NCBI RefSeq assembly: GCF_013185915.1
Contig: NZ_JAAZUH010000004.1
Coordinates: 1 to 64,000, forward strand
Source of the DNA: Stenotrophomonas bentonitica
GTDB taxonomy: Bacteria; Pseudomonadota; Gammaproteobacteria; Xanthomonadales; Xanthomonadaceae
Reading direction: 5' to 3'
DNA: 64,000 nt
How positions within the stretch are numbered: the first letter of the stretch is position 1; each line of letters starts with the position of its first letter. Of the stretch, positions 30,397 to 38,423 are shown one piece after another. The notes under the pieces were generated by a model, which did not search any database, had not been told where the DNA came from, and saw only the letters and a list, made by a program, of their open reading frames with translations. Made by a program: the position numbers and the translations under genes.

Positions 30397-30424
30397 CGCC
30401 CTGACGCTCTTCAAATACGGTGAT

Positions 30425-30955
30425 ATGAACATGGCCATCCGCGGTCCCAGACTCGAATTTTCCGTCGGCGCTTTCCTGCTGCTGGCGCTGGCCTCGCTGC
30501 TGGTGCTGGCGATGGCGTCCACCAACCAGCGCTGGGGGTTCGGCAGCGAAGGGTATGAACTGAAAGCCCGCTTCACCCAGATCGGCCAGCTGCGCAAACA
30601 GGCGCCGGTCAAGATCGGCGGCGTTGTGGTGGGCCAGGTCGGCGATATCGACCTGGACCCGACCCGCTTCGATTCGATCGTGACGCTGAAGCTGGATCCG
30701 AAGTTCAAGGACCTGCCCGCCGACACCTCCGCCGGCATATTCACCAGCGGTTTGCTTGGCGAAAGCTATATCGGACTGCAGCCGGGCGGCGACCCGGACG
30801 TGCTGAAGTCCGGCGACGAGATCGTCTTCACCCAGCCGGCCGTGGACCTGATCCAGATGGTTGGCAAGTACATGTTCAGCGGCCCGGGCAATGCCGGCGC
30901 CGCTTCCCAGGATGCTCCCGGCGCAGCCGCGCCGGCAACGGAACCGCAGAAATGA
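30425..30955 (+). CDS. mlaD: MCE-domain protein MlaD
   Basis: 176 residues. One N-terminal membrane anchor (about 13-30) then an MCE domain (about 40-118) with GYELKARFTQIGQLRKQAPVKIGGV and TSGLLGESYIGLQPG. It forms the hexameric periplasmic ring of the Mla complex. The C-terminal tail is Ala/Pro-rich. Stop overlaps the mlaC start (ATGA). Confidence 0.94.
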   Translation: MNMAIRGPRLEFSVGAFLLLALASLLVLAMASTNQRWGFGSEGYELKARFTQIGQLRKQAPVKIGGVVVGQVGDIDLDPTRFDSIVTLKLDPKFKDLPADTSAGIFTSGLLGESYIGLQPGGDPDVLKSGDEIVFTQPAVDLIQMVGKYMFSGPGNAGAASQDAPGAAAPATEPQK

Positions 30956-31614
30956 AAAAGACCCTGATTCCGGCGCTGCTTGCTTCGGCCCTGCTCGCCT
31001 CCCTGCCCTCGCTGTCCTTCGCCCAGCCCACCCAGGCGGCGGCCGCAGCCACCCAGAGCGCGGCCGGCAAGACCGTGCTCGATGCCAGCTCGCGCATCCT
31101 CGCCACGCTGCAGCAGCGCCGCGCCGAGTTCAGCAAGAACCCGGCCGCACTGCGCAGCTACATCGACAGCGAACTGAACCGCACCTTCGACCGCGATTAC
31201 GCGGCCCGCCTGGTGCTGGGCGCCAACGCGCGCGGCGCTTCGGACGCGGACGTGAAGCTGTTCGCCGACGCCATGGCCGACAACCTGATGCAGCGCTACG
31301 GTTCGGCCCTGCTGACCATCCAGGGCAATCCGACCTTCCGGTTCAAGGGTGAAGCGCCGCTGCCGGGCAACCGTGGCGTGAAGGTGTCCACCGAGCTGGT
31401 GCGCTCCGGCAGCGAAACCACGCCGGTCGAGTACATGATGCGCAACGTCAACGGCCAGTGGAAAATCTTCGACGTGACCATCGAAGGCATTTCCTACGTG
31501 CAGACCTTCCGCACCCAGTTCGACGCGCCGCTGCGCCAGAAGGGCATCAAGCAGGTGGCCGCGGACCTGCGCTCGGGTTCGATGCAGGCCGGGCCGGCCG
31601 GCAATGGCAAGTAA
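30952..31614 (+). CDS. mlaC: Periplasmic phospholipid-binding protein MlaC
   Basis: 220 residues. Signal peptide with cleavage near residue 24 (LSFAQP). The MlaC/Ttg2D fold follows, with LQQRRAEFSKNPAALRSYIDSELNRTFDRDYAARLVLG and QWKIFDVTIEGISYVQTFRTQF. It shuttles phospholipid between outer-membrane MlaA and the inner-membrane ring. It overlaps mlaB by 11 bases. Confidence 0.93.
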   Translation: MKKTLIPALLASALLASLPSLSFAQPTQAAAAATQSAAGKTVLDASSRILATLQQRRAEFSKNPAALRSYIDSELNRTFDRDYAARLVLGANARGASDADVKLFADAMADNLMQRYGSALLTIQGNPTFRFKGEAPLPGNRGVKVSTELVRSGSETTPVEYMMRNVNGQWKIFDVTIEGISYVQTFRTQFDAPLRQKGIKQVAADLRSGSMQAGPAGNGK

Positions 31615-31918
31615 CAGCGCCAGCGCGCGGATCGACGGGTCGCGCTGCGTGTTCACCGGCGTGCTCGACCGCGACGCCGTGGTGGCGCTGTGGTCGAAGC
31701 TGAAGGACCTGCCCGCGAACGTACTGCAGCTGGACCTGAACGCAGTCACGCAGGTGGACAGCGCCGGCCTGGCGCTGCTTGCCGAATTGACTGCACGTGC
31801 GCGCGACGACGGGCGTACGCTGGCGGTCAAAGGCAACCCTGCCGGTTTCAACGAACTCAGCGCTGCCTACCGGTTGGCGCCGTCCCTGGATTTCAATGCC
31901 TCTACTGCCGCGAGCTGA
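31604..31918 (+). CDS. mlaB: STAS-domain protein MlaB
   Basis: 104 residues. A STAS domain (lipid asymmetry maintenance protein) with VLQLDLNAVTQVDSAGLALLAELT, where D-S-A-G is the typical STAS motif. In Mla it binds MlaF and is needed for ATPase assembly. It overlaps mlaC and is followed by mlaA after one base. Confidence 0.88.
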   Translation: MASNSASARIDGSRCVFTGVLDRDAVVALWSKLKDLPANVLQLDLNAVTQVDSAGLALLAELTARARDDGRTLAVKGNPAGFNELSAAYRLAPSLDFNASTAAS

Positions 31919-31919
31919 C

Positions 31920-32960
31920 ATGAACGTCGTACGCACCGCCTCCCTTCTCCTGCTGGCCCTGGCGCTCAGCGCCTGCGCGGCCAAGCCGGCCCGCGACAGT
32001 GCACCGGCCAGCGTCGTCGTGGCGCCCGCTGCTGCAACCGATGTTGCCGCGCCCGTGACTGACAACGTCGCCTCGACGCCCGCACCGGCACCGACAGCGG
32101 CCGTGGACGTTGCACCTGCAGTGACCGGTTCCAGCGCAGCTGCGTCCGACGTGGCCGCCACCGAGGGCGCTGCACCGGCCGCCGGTGGTGCCGCACCCAC
32201 CGGTGCCGAAGACGACTTCGCCGCGCTGTATGGCGGTCCGGCACCCAACGCTGAAGGCGCCGAGGCGTCGACCTCGGCGTATGACCCGTGGGAAGGCTTC
32301 AACCGCCGCGTGCACGCATTCAACAACGTGGTCGACCGCGCCATCGCGCGTCCGCTGGCCACCGCCTACACCACCGTGGTGCCGCGCTTCGCGCGGACCG
32401 GCGTGAGCAATTTCTTCAGCAACCTGCGCGCACCGGTGACCATCACCAACCAGCTGCTGCAGGGTCGCCCGGGCGACGCCTGGGACAGCCTGGGCCGGTT
32501 CATCATCAACACCACGGTAGGCATCGGCGGCCTGTGGGACCCGGCCAGCGCCGGCCAGGTGCCGCGTCGCAGTGAAGACTTCGGCCAGACCCTGGGCGCG
32601 TGGGGCTGGCGCAGCTCGCGTTACGTGGAGCTGCCGTTCTTCGGCCCGCGTACCGTGCGCGATGTGTTCGGCCTGGCCGGCGACATTCCGCTCTCGCCGA
32701 TCCGGACCATCGAGCAGGACAACATCCGCATTCCGCTGCAGGGCCTGCAGCTGGTGGACATGCGCTCGCAGCTGCTGGCGCTGGACGACATCCGCGACAA
32801 CGCCGTTGACGAGTACGCGCTCACCCGCGACGCGTGGCTGCAGCGCCGCAACTACCAGATCGTGAACGACCTGCGCGGTCCGCGCGAGCGCGGCAAGGAT
32901 GCCGACGACTCCGCCCCGATCCCGGTCGACGCGATGCCGATGCCCAACTGGGGTAACTGA
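31920..32960 (+). CDS. mlaA: Outer-membrane lipoprotein MlaA (VacJ)
   Basis: 346 residues. Lipoprotein signal with lipobox LSAC (Cys 19). An Ala/Thr/Pro-rich low-complexity linker (about 22-110) makes it longer than the E. coli protein (251 residues). The VacJ domain starts at AYDPWEGFNRRVHAFNNVVD and contains LGRFIINTTVGIGGLWDPAS and EDFGQTLGAWG. It removes phospholipids from the outer leaflet and passes them to MlaC. Here it sits inside the mla operon, not at a separate locus as in E. coli. Confidence 0.94.
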   Translation: MNVVRTASLLLLALALSACAAKPARDSAPASVVVAPAAATDVAAPVTDNVASTPAPAPTAAVDVAPAVTGSSAAASDVAATEGAAPAAGGAAPTGAEDDFAALYGGPAPNAEGAEASTSAYDPWEGFNRRVHAFNNVVDRAIARPLATAYTTVVPRFARTGVSNFFSNLRAPVTITNQLLQGRPGDAWDSLGRFIINTTVGIGGLWDPASAGQVPRRSEDFGQTLGAWGWRSSRYVELPFFGPRTVRDVFGLAGDIPLSPIRTIEQDNIRIPLQGLQLVDMRSQLLALDDIRDNAVDEYALTRDAWLQRRNYQIVNDLRGPRERGKDADDSAPIPVDAMPMPNWGN

Positions 32961-32962
32961 TC

Positions 32963-32997
32963 AAAAGAAAAACCCCGCCGAAGCGGGGTTTTTTTTG
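32963..32997. terminator. Bidirectional intrinsic terminator between mlaA and gpx
   Basis: The stem AACCCCGC / GCGGGGTT (32971-32978 and 32983-32990) has a 4-base loop CGAA. It is followed by eight T on the + strand and preceded by A-rich sequence, so it works for both converging genes. Confidence 0.93.
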
Positions 32998-33005
32998 GCC
33001 CCGGA

Positions 33006-33566
33006 TCAGGCGGCGAGGGCCGCTTCGACCGCGGCGAGCAGGCGCGGGTCGTTGGCCGGTACGTCGGGGGCGAAACGGGCGACCACCTGGCCGCTGCGAC
33101 CGACCAGGAACTTCTCGAAGTTCCACAGCACGCCCGGGGCCGGATTGACCACCAGGTCCGGGTACTTGGCAACCGCGCCCTGCAGCTTTTCGCGCATCGG
33201 GCCTTCGCCGGTGGCGGCCGGCTGGGCCTGGGTGAGCTGCTGGTACAGCGGATGGATGTCGTCGCCGGCCACGCTGACCTTGGCGAACATCGGGAAGCTC
33301 ACGTTGTATTCCAGCTGGCAGAACTGCTGGATCTCCGCCTCGCTGCCCGGCTCCTGGGCCAGGAAGTTGTTGGCCGGGAAGCCCAGTACTTCCAGGCCAG
33401 CGGCCTGCTTGTCGGCGTACAGGGCCTGCAGGCCTTCGTACTGCGGGGTCAGGCCGCACTTGGAAGCCACGTTGACCACCAGCAGCACCTTGCCGCGGTA
33501 GTCGGCCAGCGAGCTGGGCTGGCCTTCGATGGTGGTGACGGGAATGTCGTAGACGGTCTGGCTCAC
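33006..33566 (-). CDS. Glutathione peroxidase family protein (cysteine type)
   Basis: 186 residues from a GTG start at 33566. The frame is open to 33821 but upstream sequence shows no family match. Thioredoxin fold with catalytic NVASKCGLT (Cys 37), GFPANNFLAQEPG (conserved Gln) and VLWNFEKFLV (conserved Trp): the standard tetrad, with Cys in place of selenocysteine. It reduces peroxides with thioredoxin or glutathione as donor. Single gene converging on mlaA. Confidence 0.9.
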   Translation of the reverse strand: MSQTVYDIPVTTIEGQPSSLADYRGKVLLVVNVASKCGLTPQYEGLQALYADKQAAGLEVLGFPANNFLAQEPGSEAEIQQFCQLEYNVSFPMFAKVSVAGDDIHPLYQQLTQAQPAATGEGPMREKLQGAVAKYPDLVVNPAPGVLWNFEKFLVGRSGQVVARFAPDVPANDPRLLAAVEAALAA

Positions 33567-33624
33567 GGGTGTTCCTGTGCAGTGTGGAAAGGACACATGG
33601 GATATGTGCCCCGGAAAGGCGAAA

Positions 33625-33999
33625 TCAATCGACGCAGATCGTGCCCTGGGCAACGCCACCGTCGATGCGCTGGCGGCAGCCGAAGTTCTGGCTGACGTCG
33701 GTCTGGCAGATGCCGGTTGCTTTGGTGCCTGCTGCAATCTCCGTTTCGCCATTGGCCAGGCACTGCCCGGTGCAGTCGGCCTTGGCGCTGCAGGTCTTGC
33801 CGGCGTCCGCATAGGGAACAACGCACTGCACGCGCTGCAGGCGGCCGACCGGCTTCAGTTCGCCGCCCGAAGCGGCACACGCAGCTGCTTCAGCGGTTGC
33901 ATCGCCAGCAGGAGCCGGCGCGGCGGTGCTGCCGGCACCAGGTGCAGTGCTGCAGCCGGCCAGCATCAACAGTACGGAGAGCATCAAGGTAAGGCGCAT
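33625..33999 (-). CDS. Cysteine-rich lipoprotein of unknown function
   Basis: 124 residues. Signal peptide with lipobox LAGC (Cys 16), then an Ala/Gly/Pro-rich linker (17-40). The mature domain has eight cysteines (41, 59, 70, 76, 80, 98, 108, 122), enough for four disulfides, including CSAKADCTGQC (70-80). The pattern suggests a small disulfide-stabilised periplasmic or outer-membrane domain. I do not recognise a characterised family. It lies on the same strand as gpx, with 58 bases between them. Confidence 0.8.
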   Translation of the reverse strand: MRLTLMLSVLLMLAGCSTAPGAGSTAAPAPAGDATAEAAACAASGGELKPVGRLQRVQCVVPYADAGKTCSAKADCTGQCLANGETEIAAGTKATGICQTDVSQNFGCRQRIDGGVAQGTICVD

Positions 34000-34054
34000 C
34001 GATTACGTCCTGGCAGGTCGTGGGCGTGGTCGCACACTGTAGCAACTGCCGATG

Positions 34055-35437
34055 TCAGTCCTGCGTGGTCGTTGCATCGTCTGCCGACTCGTCCTCGTCG
34101 GCCGCGTCCAGTCCGATTCCGCCGAGCAGCTGTTCGGTCTGCTCACTGCCCAGCGACTCCACGCCGCGCAGGCGGCGCTCGATGGTGCGCGTCTTGCGGC
34201 TGGCCTCGCCGAGGCTGCGGCCGACCGTGCTGATCTGCTTTTCGGCCTTTTCCAGGATGCCGGCGAACTTGCCGAACTCGCTCTTGACCGCCCCCAGCAG
34301 GCTCCACACTTCGCTGGAGCGCTGTTCGATGGCCAGCGTGCGGAAGCCCATCTGCAGGCTGTTGAGCAGCGCGGTGACCGTGGTCGGCCCGGCCACCACC
34401 ACGCGGTGTTCGCGCTGCAGCAGGTCGACCAGTCCCGGGCGCCGGATCACTTCGGCATACAGCCCTTCGGTGGGCAGGAACATCACCGCGAAGTCGGTGG
34501 TGTGCGGCGGCACGATGTACTTGTCGCAGATCGACTTGGCCTGGATGCGGATCGCGCGTTCCAGCTGCGCGCCCTGCACCCGCACGCCGTCGGCGTCGCC
34601 CTGCTCCTGCGCATCGAGCAGGCGCTCGTAGTCTTCGCGCGGGAACTTGGAATCGATCGGCAGCCACACGGGCGTGTCTTCATGGCCACGCCCGGGCAGG
34701 CGCACCGCGATATCGACCATCTCGCCGCTGTCCGGGCGCACCTTCACCCCGCGCGCGTACTGCTCCTGGGTGAGGGTCTGTTCAAGGATGTTGTCCAGCT
34801 GCACTTCGCCCCAGCTGCCGCGGTTCTTGACGTTGGTCAGCACGCGCTTGAGATCGCCCACGCCGGTGGCCAGCTGCTGCATTTCGCCCAGCCCGCGCTG
34901 GACCTGTTCCAGGCGGTCGGAGACCAGCTGGAACGAGGCGCCCAGGCGCGCTTCGAGCGTGGTCTGCAGCTTTTCGTCGACGGTGACCCGCATCTGGTCG
35001 AGCTTTTCGGCGTTGTCGCTCTGCAGGTTCTTGAGCTGCTGTTCCAGCGTTGCGCGCATCTCGCCGATGCGCAGTTCGTTGCGTTGGGTCATGTCCTGCA
35101 GGCGCTGGCCCAGCGATTCGGCCGAACGCTGCTGGGTCACTGCCGCTTCCTCGCGCGCCTTGCGTGCGTCTTCGCCCAGTGCATCGCGCAGCAGGTCCAG
35201 GCGCTGGTCGGTGCGGGTGGACAGGTCGGTCAGCGCGCGCGCGAAGGATTCCAGGCGGGCGTCCTGCTGCCGGCCCAGACCCTCCAGCTGCTCGCGCAGT
35301 TCGCTGCGGCCCACCCGCGCTTCCTCGCGCAGGGACTGTTCGAGATCGCCATGGCCGGAACGCCGCAGCAGGGACACCAGCTGCAGCACGAGGACGGCAC
35401 AGAGCAGGCCGCCAAGGATGAGGAATTCAGGTTGCAT
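34055..35437 (-). CDS. rmuC: DNA recombination protein RmuC
   Basis: 460 residues. One N-terminal membrane helix (about 5-22), a long coiled coil (about 25-190), then the RmuC domain with NRGSWGEVQLDNILEQ, PIDSKFPREDYERLL, YIVPPHTTDFAVMFLPTEGLYAEV and GPTTVTALLNSLQMGFRTLAI. The family is implicated in limiting DNA inversions and has a nuclease-like fold. I chose the ATG at 35437 (MQPEFLILGG); the frame runs to 35485 without added support. Confidence 0.92.
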   Translation of the reverse strand: MQPEFLILGGLLCAVLVLQLVSLLRRSGHGDLEQSLREEARVGRSELREQLEGLGRQQDARLESFARALTDLSTRTDQRLDLLRDALGEDARKAREEAAVTQQRSAESLGQRLQDMTQRNELRIGEMRATLEQQLKNLQSDNAEKLDQMRVTVDEKLQTTLEARLGASFQLVSDRLEQVQRGLGEMQQLATGVGDLKRVLTNVKNRGSWGEVQLDNILEQTLTQEQYARGVKVRPDSGEMVDIAVRLPGRGHEDTPVWLPIDSKFPREDYERLLDAQEQGDADGVRVQGAQLERAIRIQAKSICDKYIVPPHTTDFAVMFLPTEGLYAEVIRRPGLVDLLQREHRVVVAGPTTVTALLNSLQMGFRTLAIEQRSSEVWSLLGAVKSEFGKFAGILEKAEKQISTVGRSLGEASRKTRTIERRLRGVESLGSEQTEQLLGGIGLDAADEDESADDATTTQD

Positions 35438-35504
35438 GGTGGAAGTGTAGGCCGAGCCGGTCTCATCCGCTGCGCCGGCCCACACCCCGATGCGCTGCCT
35501 GCGC

Positions 35505-36512
35505 TCAGAAGCCTTCCAGCACCAGCTTGCCGACCGCGCGGTGGGTTTCGATCAGCGCGTGCGCGCGGCGCAGGTTGGCTGCGTCGATGCGGCCGTAGTT
35601 CTCGCCCAGGGTGGTCCGCAGCACGCCGTCATCAACGAGGTCGGCGACCCGGTTGAGCAGGTCGTGCTGGCGCTGCAGGTCCGGGGTGCCGAAGCTGGAG
35701 CGGGTGAACATCGACTCCCAGTGCAGCGAGAGGCTCTTGCGCTTGAGCGCCATCACGTCGAGCTGGCCGGGGTCGTCGATCAGGGCCAGCTGGCCCTGCG
35801 GTGCCAGCGCGCTGACGATCTGCGCATAGTGCTCGTCGGTGTGGGTCAGGCTGGCCACATGGCTGACCTGCTCGATCCCGATCCGGGCCAGGCCCTCGCC
35901 CAGCGGCTGGCTGTGGTCGATCACATGGTGCGCGCCCAGCGCGTACACCCAGTCCTGGCTGTCCGGGCGCGAGGCGGTGCCGATCACGGTCAACCGGGTC
36001 AGCTGGCGCGCCAGCTGCACCAGGATCGAGCCAACCCCGCCGGCCGCGCCGATCACCAGCAGGGTCTGGCCTTCGCCGCCGCCTTCGGCAATGCGCAGGC
36101 GGTCGAACAGCAGTTCCCAGGCGGTGATCGCGGTCAGCGGCAGTGCGGCGGCGGCGGCATCGTCCAGGCTGGCCGGCTTGCGGCCGACGATGCGCTCGTC
36201 CACCAGCTGGTACTCGGCATTGCTGCCGGGGCGGTTGATGTCGCCAGCGTAGTACACCGCATCGCCGGGCTGGAACAGGGTCACTTCGCTGCCGACCGCG
36301 TCGACGATGCCGACCGCGTCCCAGCCCAGCACGCGCGGCTCGGACACGGCCGCGCCCTTGCGCACCTTGGTATCGACCGGATTGACCGAGATCGCCCGCA
36401 CCTGCACGCGCAGGTCTCGCGGACCCGGGGTGGGCACCGGCAGGTCGATGTCGACCAGGGCGGCCGGGTCGGTGATGGGCAGGCCGTGCTGGGTATAGGC
36501 GATGGCTTTCAT
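35505..36512 (-). CDS. Zinc-binding-type alcohol dehydrogenase / quinone oxidoreductase family protein
   Basis: 335 residues. Medium-chain dehydrogenase: GroES-like N-terminus (VRAISVNPVDTKVRKG) and NADPH-binding Rossmann motif VIGAAGGVGSILVQLARQL. It lacks the cysteine cluster of structural-zinc alcohol dehydrogenases, so it is closer to the QOR/YhdH-type quinone or enone reductases. The start at 36512 is preceded by an AGGAC-like site; a longer frame to 36836 runs into the divergent LysR gene. Confidence 0.85.
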   Translation of the reverse strand: MKAIAYTQHGLPITDPAALVDIDLPVPTPGPRDLRVQVRAISVNPVDTKVRKGAAVSEPRVLGWDAVGIVDAVGSEVTLFQPGDAVYYAGDINRPGSNAEYQLVDERIVGRKPASLDDAAAAALPLTAITAWELLFDRLRIAEGGGEGQTLLVIGAAGGVGSILVQLARQLTRLTVIGTASRPDSQDWVYALGAHHVIDHSQPLGEGLARIGIEQVSHVASLTHTDEHYAQIVSALAPQGQLALIDDPGQLDVMALKRKSLSLHWESMFTRSSFGTPDLQRQHDLLNRVADLVDDGVLRTTLGENYGRIDAANLRRAHALIETHRAVGKLVLEGF

Positions 36513-36577
36513 GGGGGAGTCCTTGGGTGAGGCGCTCAGGGTGGCGCGCCCGGGCACCGTCGGAAAGGCGCAGAATG

Positions 36578-36597
36578 CAGCAGCACTTTCACTGCTG
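36578..36597. promoter_or_regulatory. Possible LysR-type operator in the divergent spacer
   Basis: CAGCAG (36578-36583) and CTGCTG (36592-36597) form an inverted repeat just ahead of the LysR start codon, in the 87-base spacer shared with the oxidoreductase. Place and symmetry fit a LysR site; the arms are short, so this is tentative. Confidence 0.35.
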
Positions 36598-36599
36598 GA

Positions 36600-37523
36600 A
36601 TGAAAATGGTCCGTTTCGAGGATCTGCACCTGTTCGCCCGTACCGCCGCGCTGGGCAGCTTCTCCAACGCCGCGCGCGAGGCCGACCTGCTGCCCGGCCA
36701 AGTGGCCGCTGCGATCGCCCGGCTGGAACGCGAGCTTGACCTGCGGCTGTTCGTGCGTTCCACCCGCAGCCTGCGCCTGACCGCCGAAGGCGTGCTGTAC
36801 CTGCCCTACGCGCAGGACATGCTGGCCACCCTGCACGAGGGCCAGGCGCGGGTGCGCGGCGACGAGGCCGAGCTGCAGGGCGTGCTGCAGGTGGCGGCGC
36901 CGTCAGACCTGGGCCGCAACGTGCTGTTGCCGTGGCTGACCGAGTTCCGCGCCGCACACCCCAAGCTGCAGCTGCGTCTGCTGCTCTCCGACCAGGTGGC
37001 CGACGTGTTCCGCGACCCGGTGGACATCGCCTTCCGGCTGGGTCGCTTCGACACTGCCAGCTACGTGGCGCTGCCGCTGCTGCCGGGCAACCGGCGGGTG
37101 CTGGTGGCCTCGCCCGGTTACCTGGCACGGCGTGGAGCGCCCACCGACCTGGACGCACTGAAAGACCACCAGTGCCTGGTCTATCAGCTCGCCGGACGAC
37201 CGTACGACCGCTGGAGCTTCGAGCAGGACGGGCGGCGCGTGGTGGTGCCCGTACGCGGGCCGCTGGTGTGCGACGACGCCGACGTGGTGCGGCGCTGGGC
37301 GGTCGCCGGCGAAGGGATCGTGTTCAAGTCATGGCTGGATGTGTGCGATGACGTGCGTGCCGGGCGCCTGCAGGTGCTGCTGGGGGGCACAGGCGACAGC
37401 CTGCCGCTCAATCTGGTGTGCCCGCACCGCAAGCAGTTTTCACCGGCAATCCGCCAGCTGCACGCGTTGTGCGTGCAGCGCCTGGCGCCGATGCTGGCGG
37501 ATCTGCCCGGGCACGCCACGTAG
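36600..37523 (+). CDS. LysR-family transcriptional regulator
   Basis: 307 residues. N-terminal helix-turn-helix (about 1-62: FARTAALGSFSNAAREADLLPGQVAAAIARLERELDLRLFVRSTRSLRLTAEG) and a periplasmic-binding-protein-like effector domain. The sequence PSDLGRNVLLPWLTEFRAAHPKLQLRLLLSD is typical of the CrgA/DmlR-like branch. It is divergent from the oxidoreductase and probably controls it. The stop TAG is the TAG of a downstream GTAG repeat. Confidence 0.9.
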   Translation: MKMVRFEDLHLFARTAALGSFSNAAREADLLPGQVAAAIARLERELDLRLFVRSTRSLRLTAEGVLYLPYAQDMLATLHEGQARVRGDEAELQGVLQVAAPSDLGRNVLLPWLTEFRAAHPKLQLRLLLSDQVADVFRDPVDIAFRLGRFDTASYVALPLLPGNRRVLVASPGYLARRGAPTDLDALKDHQCLVYQLAGRPYDRWSFEQDGRRVVVPVRGPLVCDDADVVRRWAVAGEGIVFKSWLDVCDDVRAGRLQVLLGGTGDSLPLNLVCPHRKQFSPAIRQLHALCVQRLAPMLADLPGHAT

Positions 37524-37546
37524 CGCTGTCCCGGCAGCGCCGGGTA
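37520..37546 (+). repeat. GTAG-headed palindromic repeat supplying the lysR stop codon
   Basis: GTAGCGCTG (37520-37528) and CAGCGC (37535-37540) form a hairpin whose GTAG head contains the lysR stop (37521-37523); a second GTAG follows the hairpin at 37544-37547. Confidence 0.55.
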
Positions 37547-37583
37547 GCCGACAATGGCGCCCCCCCGTTGTCGAGTCGCCGCC

Positions 37584-38219
37584 ATGCCGTGGATGGGCAT
37601 CCAGGACCTGTGGACCTTCGTCGTTGCCGTGCTGGTATTCCTGGCGCTGCCCGGTCCGGGCACCTTCACCCTGCTCACCGCCACCGGCCGTGGTGGCGTG
37701 CGCGGCGGTTACACCGCGCTGTTCGGGCTGCTGCTGGGCGACCAGATCCTGATGTGGCTGGCGGTGGCCGGCGTGGCCGCCCTGCTCCGCGCCAATCCGC
37801 TGGTCTTCCACGCCGTGCAGTACCTCGGTGCGGCCTATCTGGTGTGGGTAGGCATCGGCCTGCTGCGTCCCGCCCGCGCCGGCGCTGAAGACGGCGAGGG
37901 CGGTGGCATCCGCCTGCAGCCGGGCCGTTACTTCCGCCAGGCGATCCTGATCAGCCTGCTCAATCCGAAGGCGATCATCTTCTACATGGCGTTCCTGCCG
38001 TTGTTCATCGACCCGGCCCGGCACCAGGGCGTGCTGACCTTCGCGACCATGGCGGTGCTGATCTTCGTGCTGAGCCTGGCGTACTGCTCGCTTTTGATCG
38101 GGGTGGGCAACCTGCTCCGGCGCAGGATCATCCAGCACCCGCGTGTCGGGGTGGTGCTGAAGCGCGTGGCAGGCGTGTTCCTGATCGGGTTCGGGGTGCG
38201 GCTGGGGCTGAACGGCTGA
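37584..38219 (+). CDS. LysE/RhtB-family amino-acid exporter
   Basis: 211 residues from the ATG at 37584; ATGs at 37554 and 37593 are alternatives. Six hydrophobic segments. Family motifs: FLALPGPGTFTLLTATGRGGVRGGYTALFGLLLGD near the N-terminus and QAILISLLNPKAIIFYMAFLPLFID in the middle. It likely exports a neutral or basic amino acid or homoserine-lactone-like compound; the substrate is not set by sequence. Confidence 0.88.
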   Translation: MPWMGIQDLWTFVVAVLVFLALPGPGTFTLLTATGRGGVRGGYTALFGLLLGDQILMWLAVAGVAALLRANPLVFHAVQYLGAAYLVWVGIGLLRPARAGAEDGEGGGIRLQPGRYFRQAILISLLNPKAIIFYMAFLPLFIDPARHQGVLTFATMAVLIFVLSLAYCSLLIGVGNLLRRRIIQHPRVGVVLKRVAGVFLIGFGVRLGLNG

Positions 38220-38313
38220 CCAGCGCGGCATGGTTGGGCACGACACGCGCGCGGCGCGGCAGGCCCGATGGATCGCAAGCGGCCCGTTCGGTTGTGCCGG
38301 ATTCGTCAAACCC

Positions 38314-38330
38314 GGTCATTTGAAATGATC
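38314..38330. promoter_or_regulatory. Near-palindrome upstream of the amino-acid permease
   Basis: GGTCATTT, G, AAATGATC forms a 17-base near-palindrome (7 of 8 pairs) about 94 bases ahead of the permease start. It could be a repressor site. There is no gene between 38220 and 38423. Confidence 0.3.
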
Positions 38331-38423
38331 GTCAAGCGATTCACGACGCCCGGCAGTAGTAATGCTGCGCCGCGTTCGGTCACACTCGGGAAATTGTCGA
38401 TACCAGTCACCCTGTGAGGTTCC

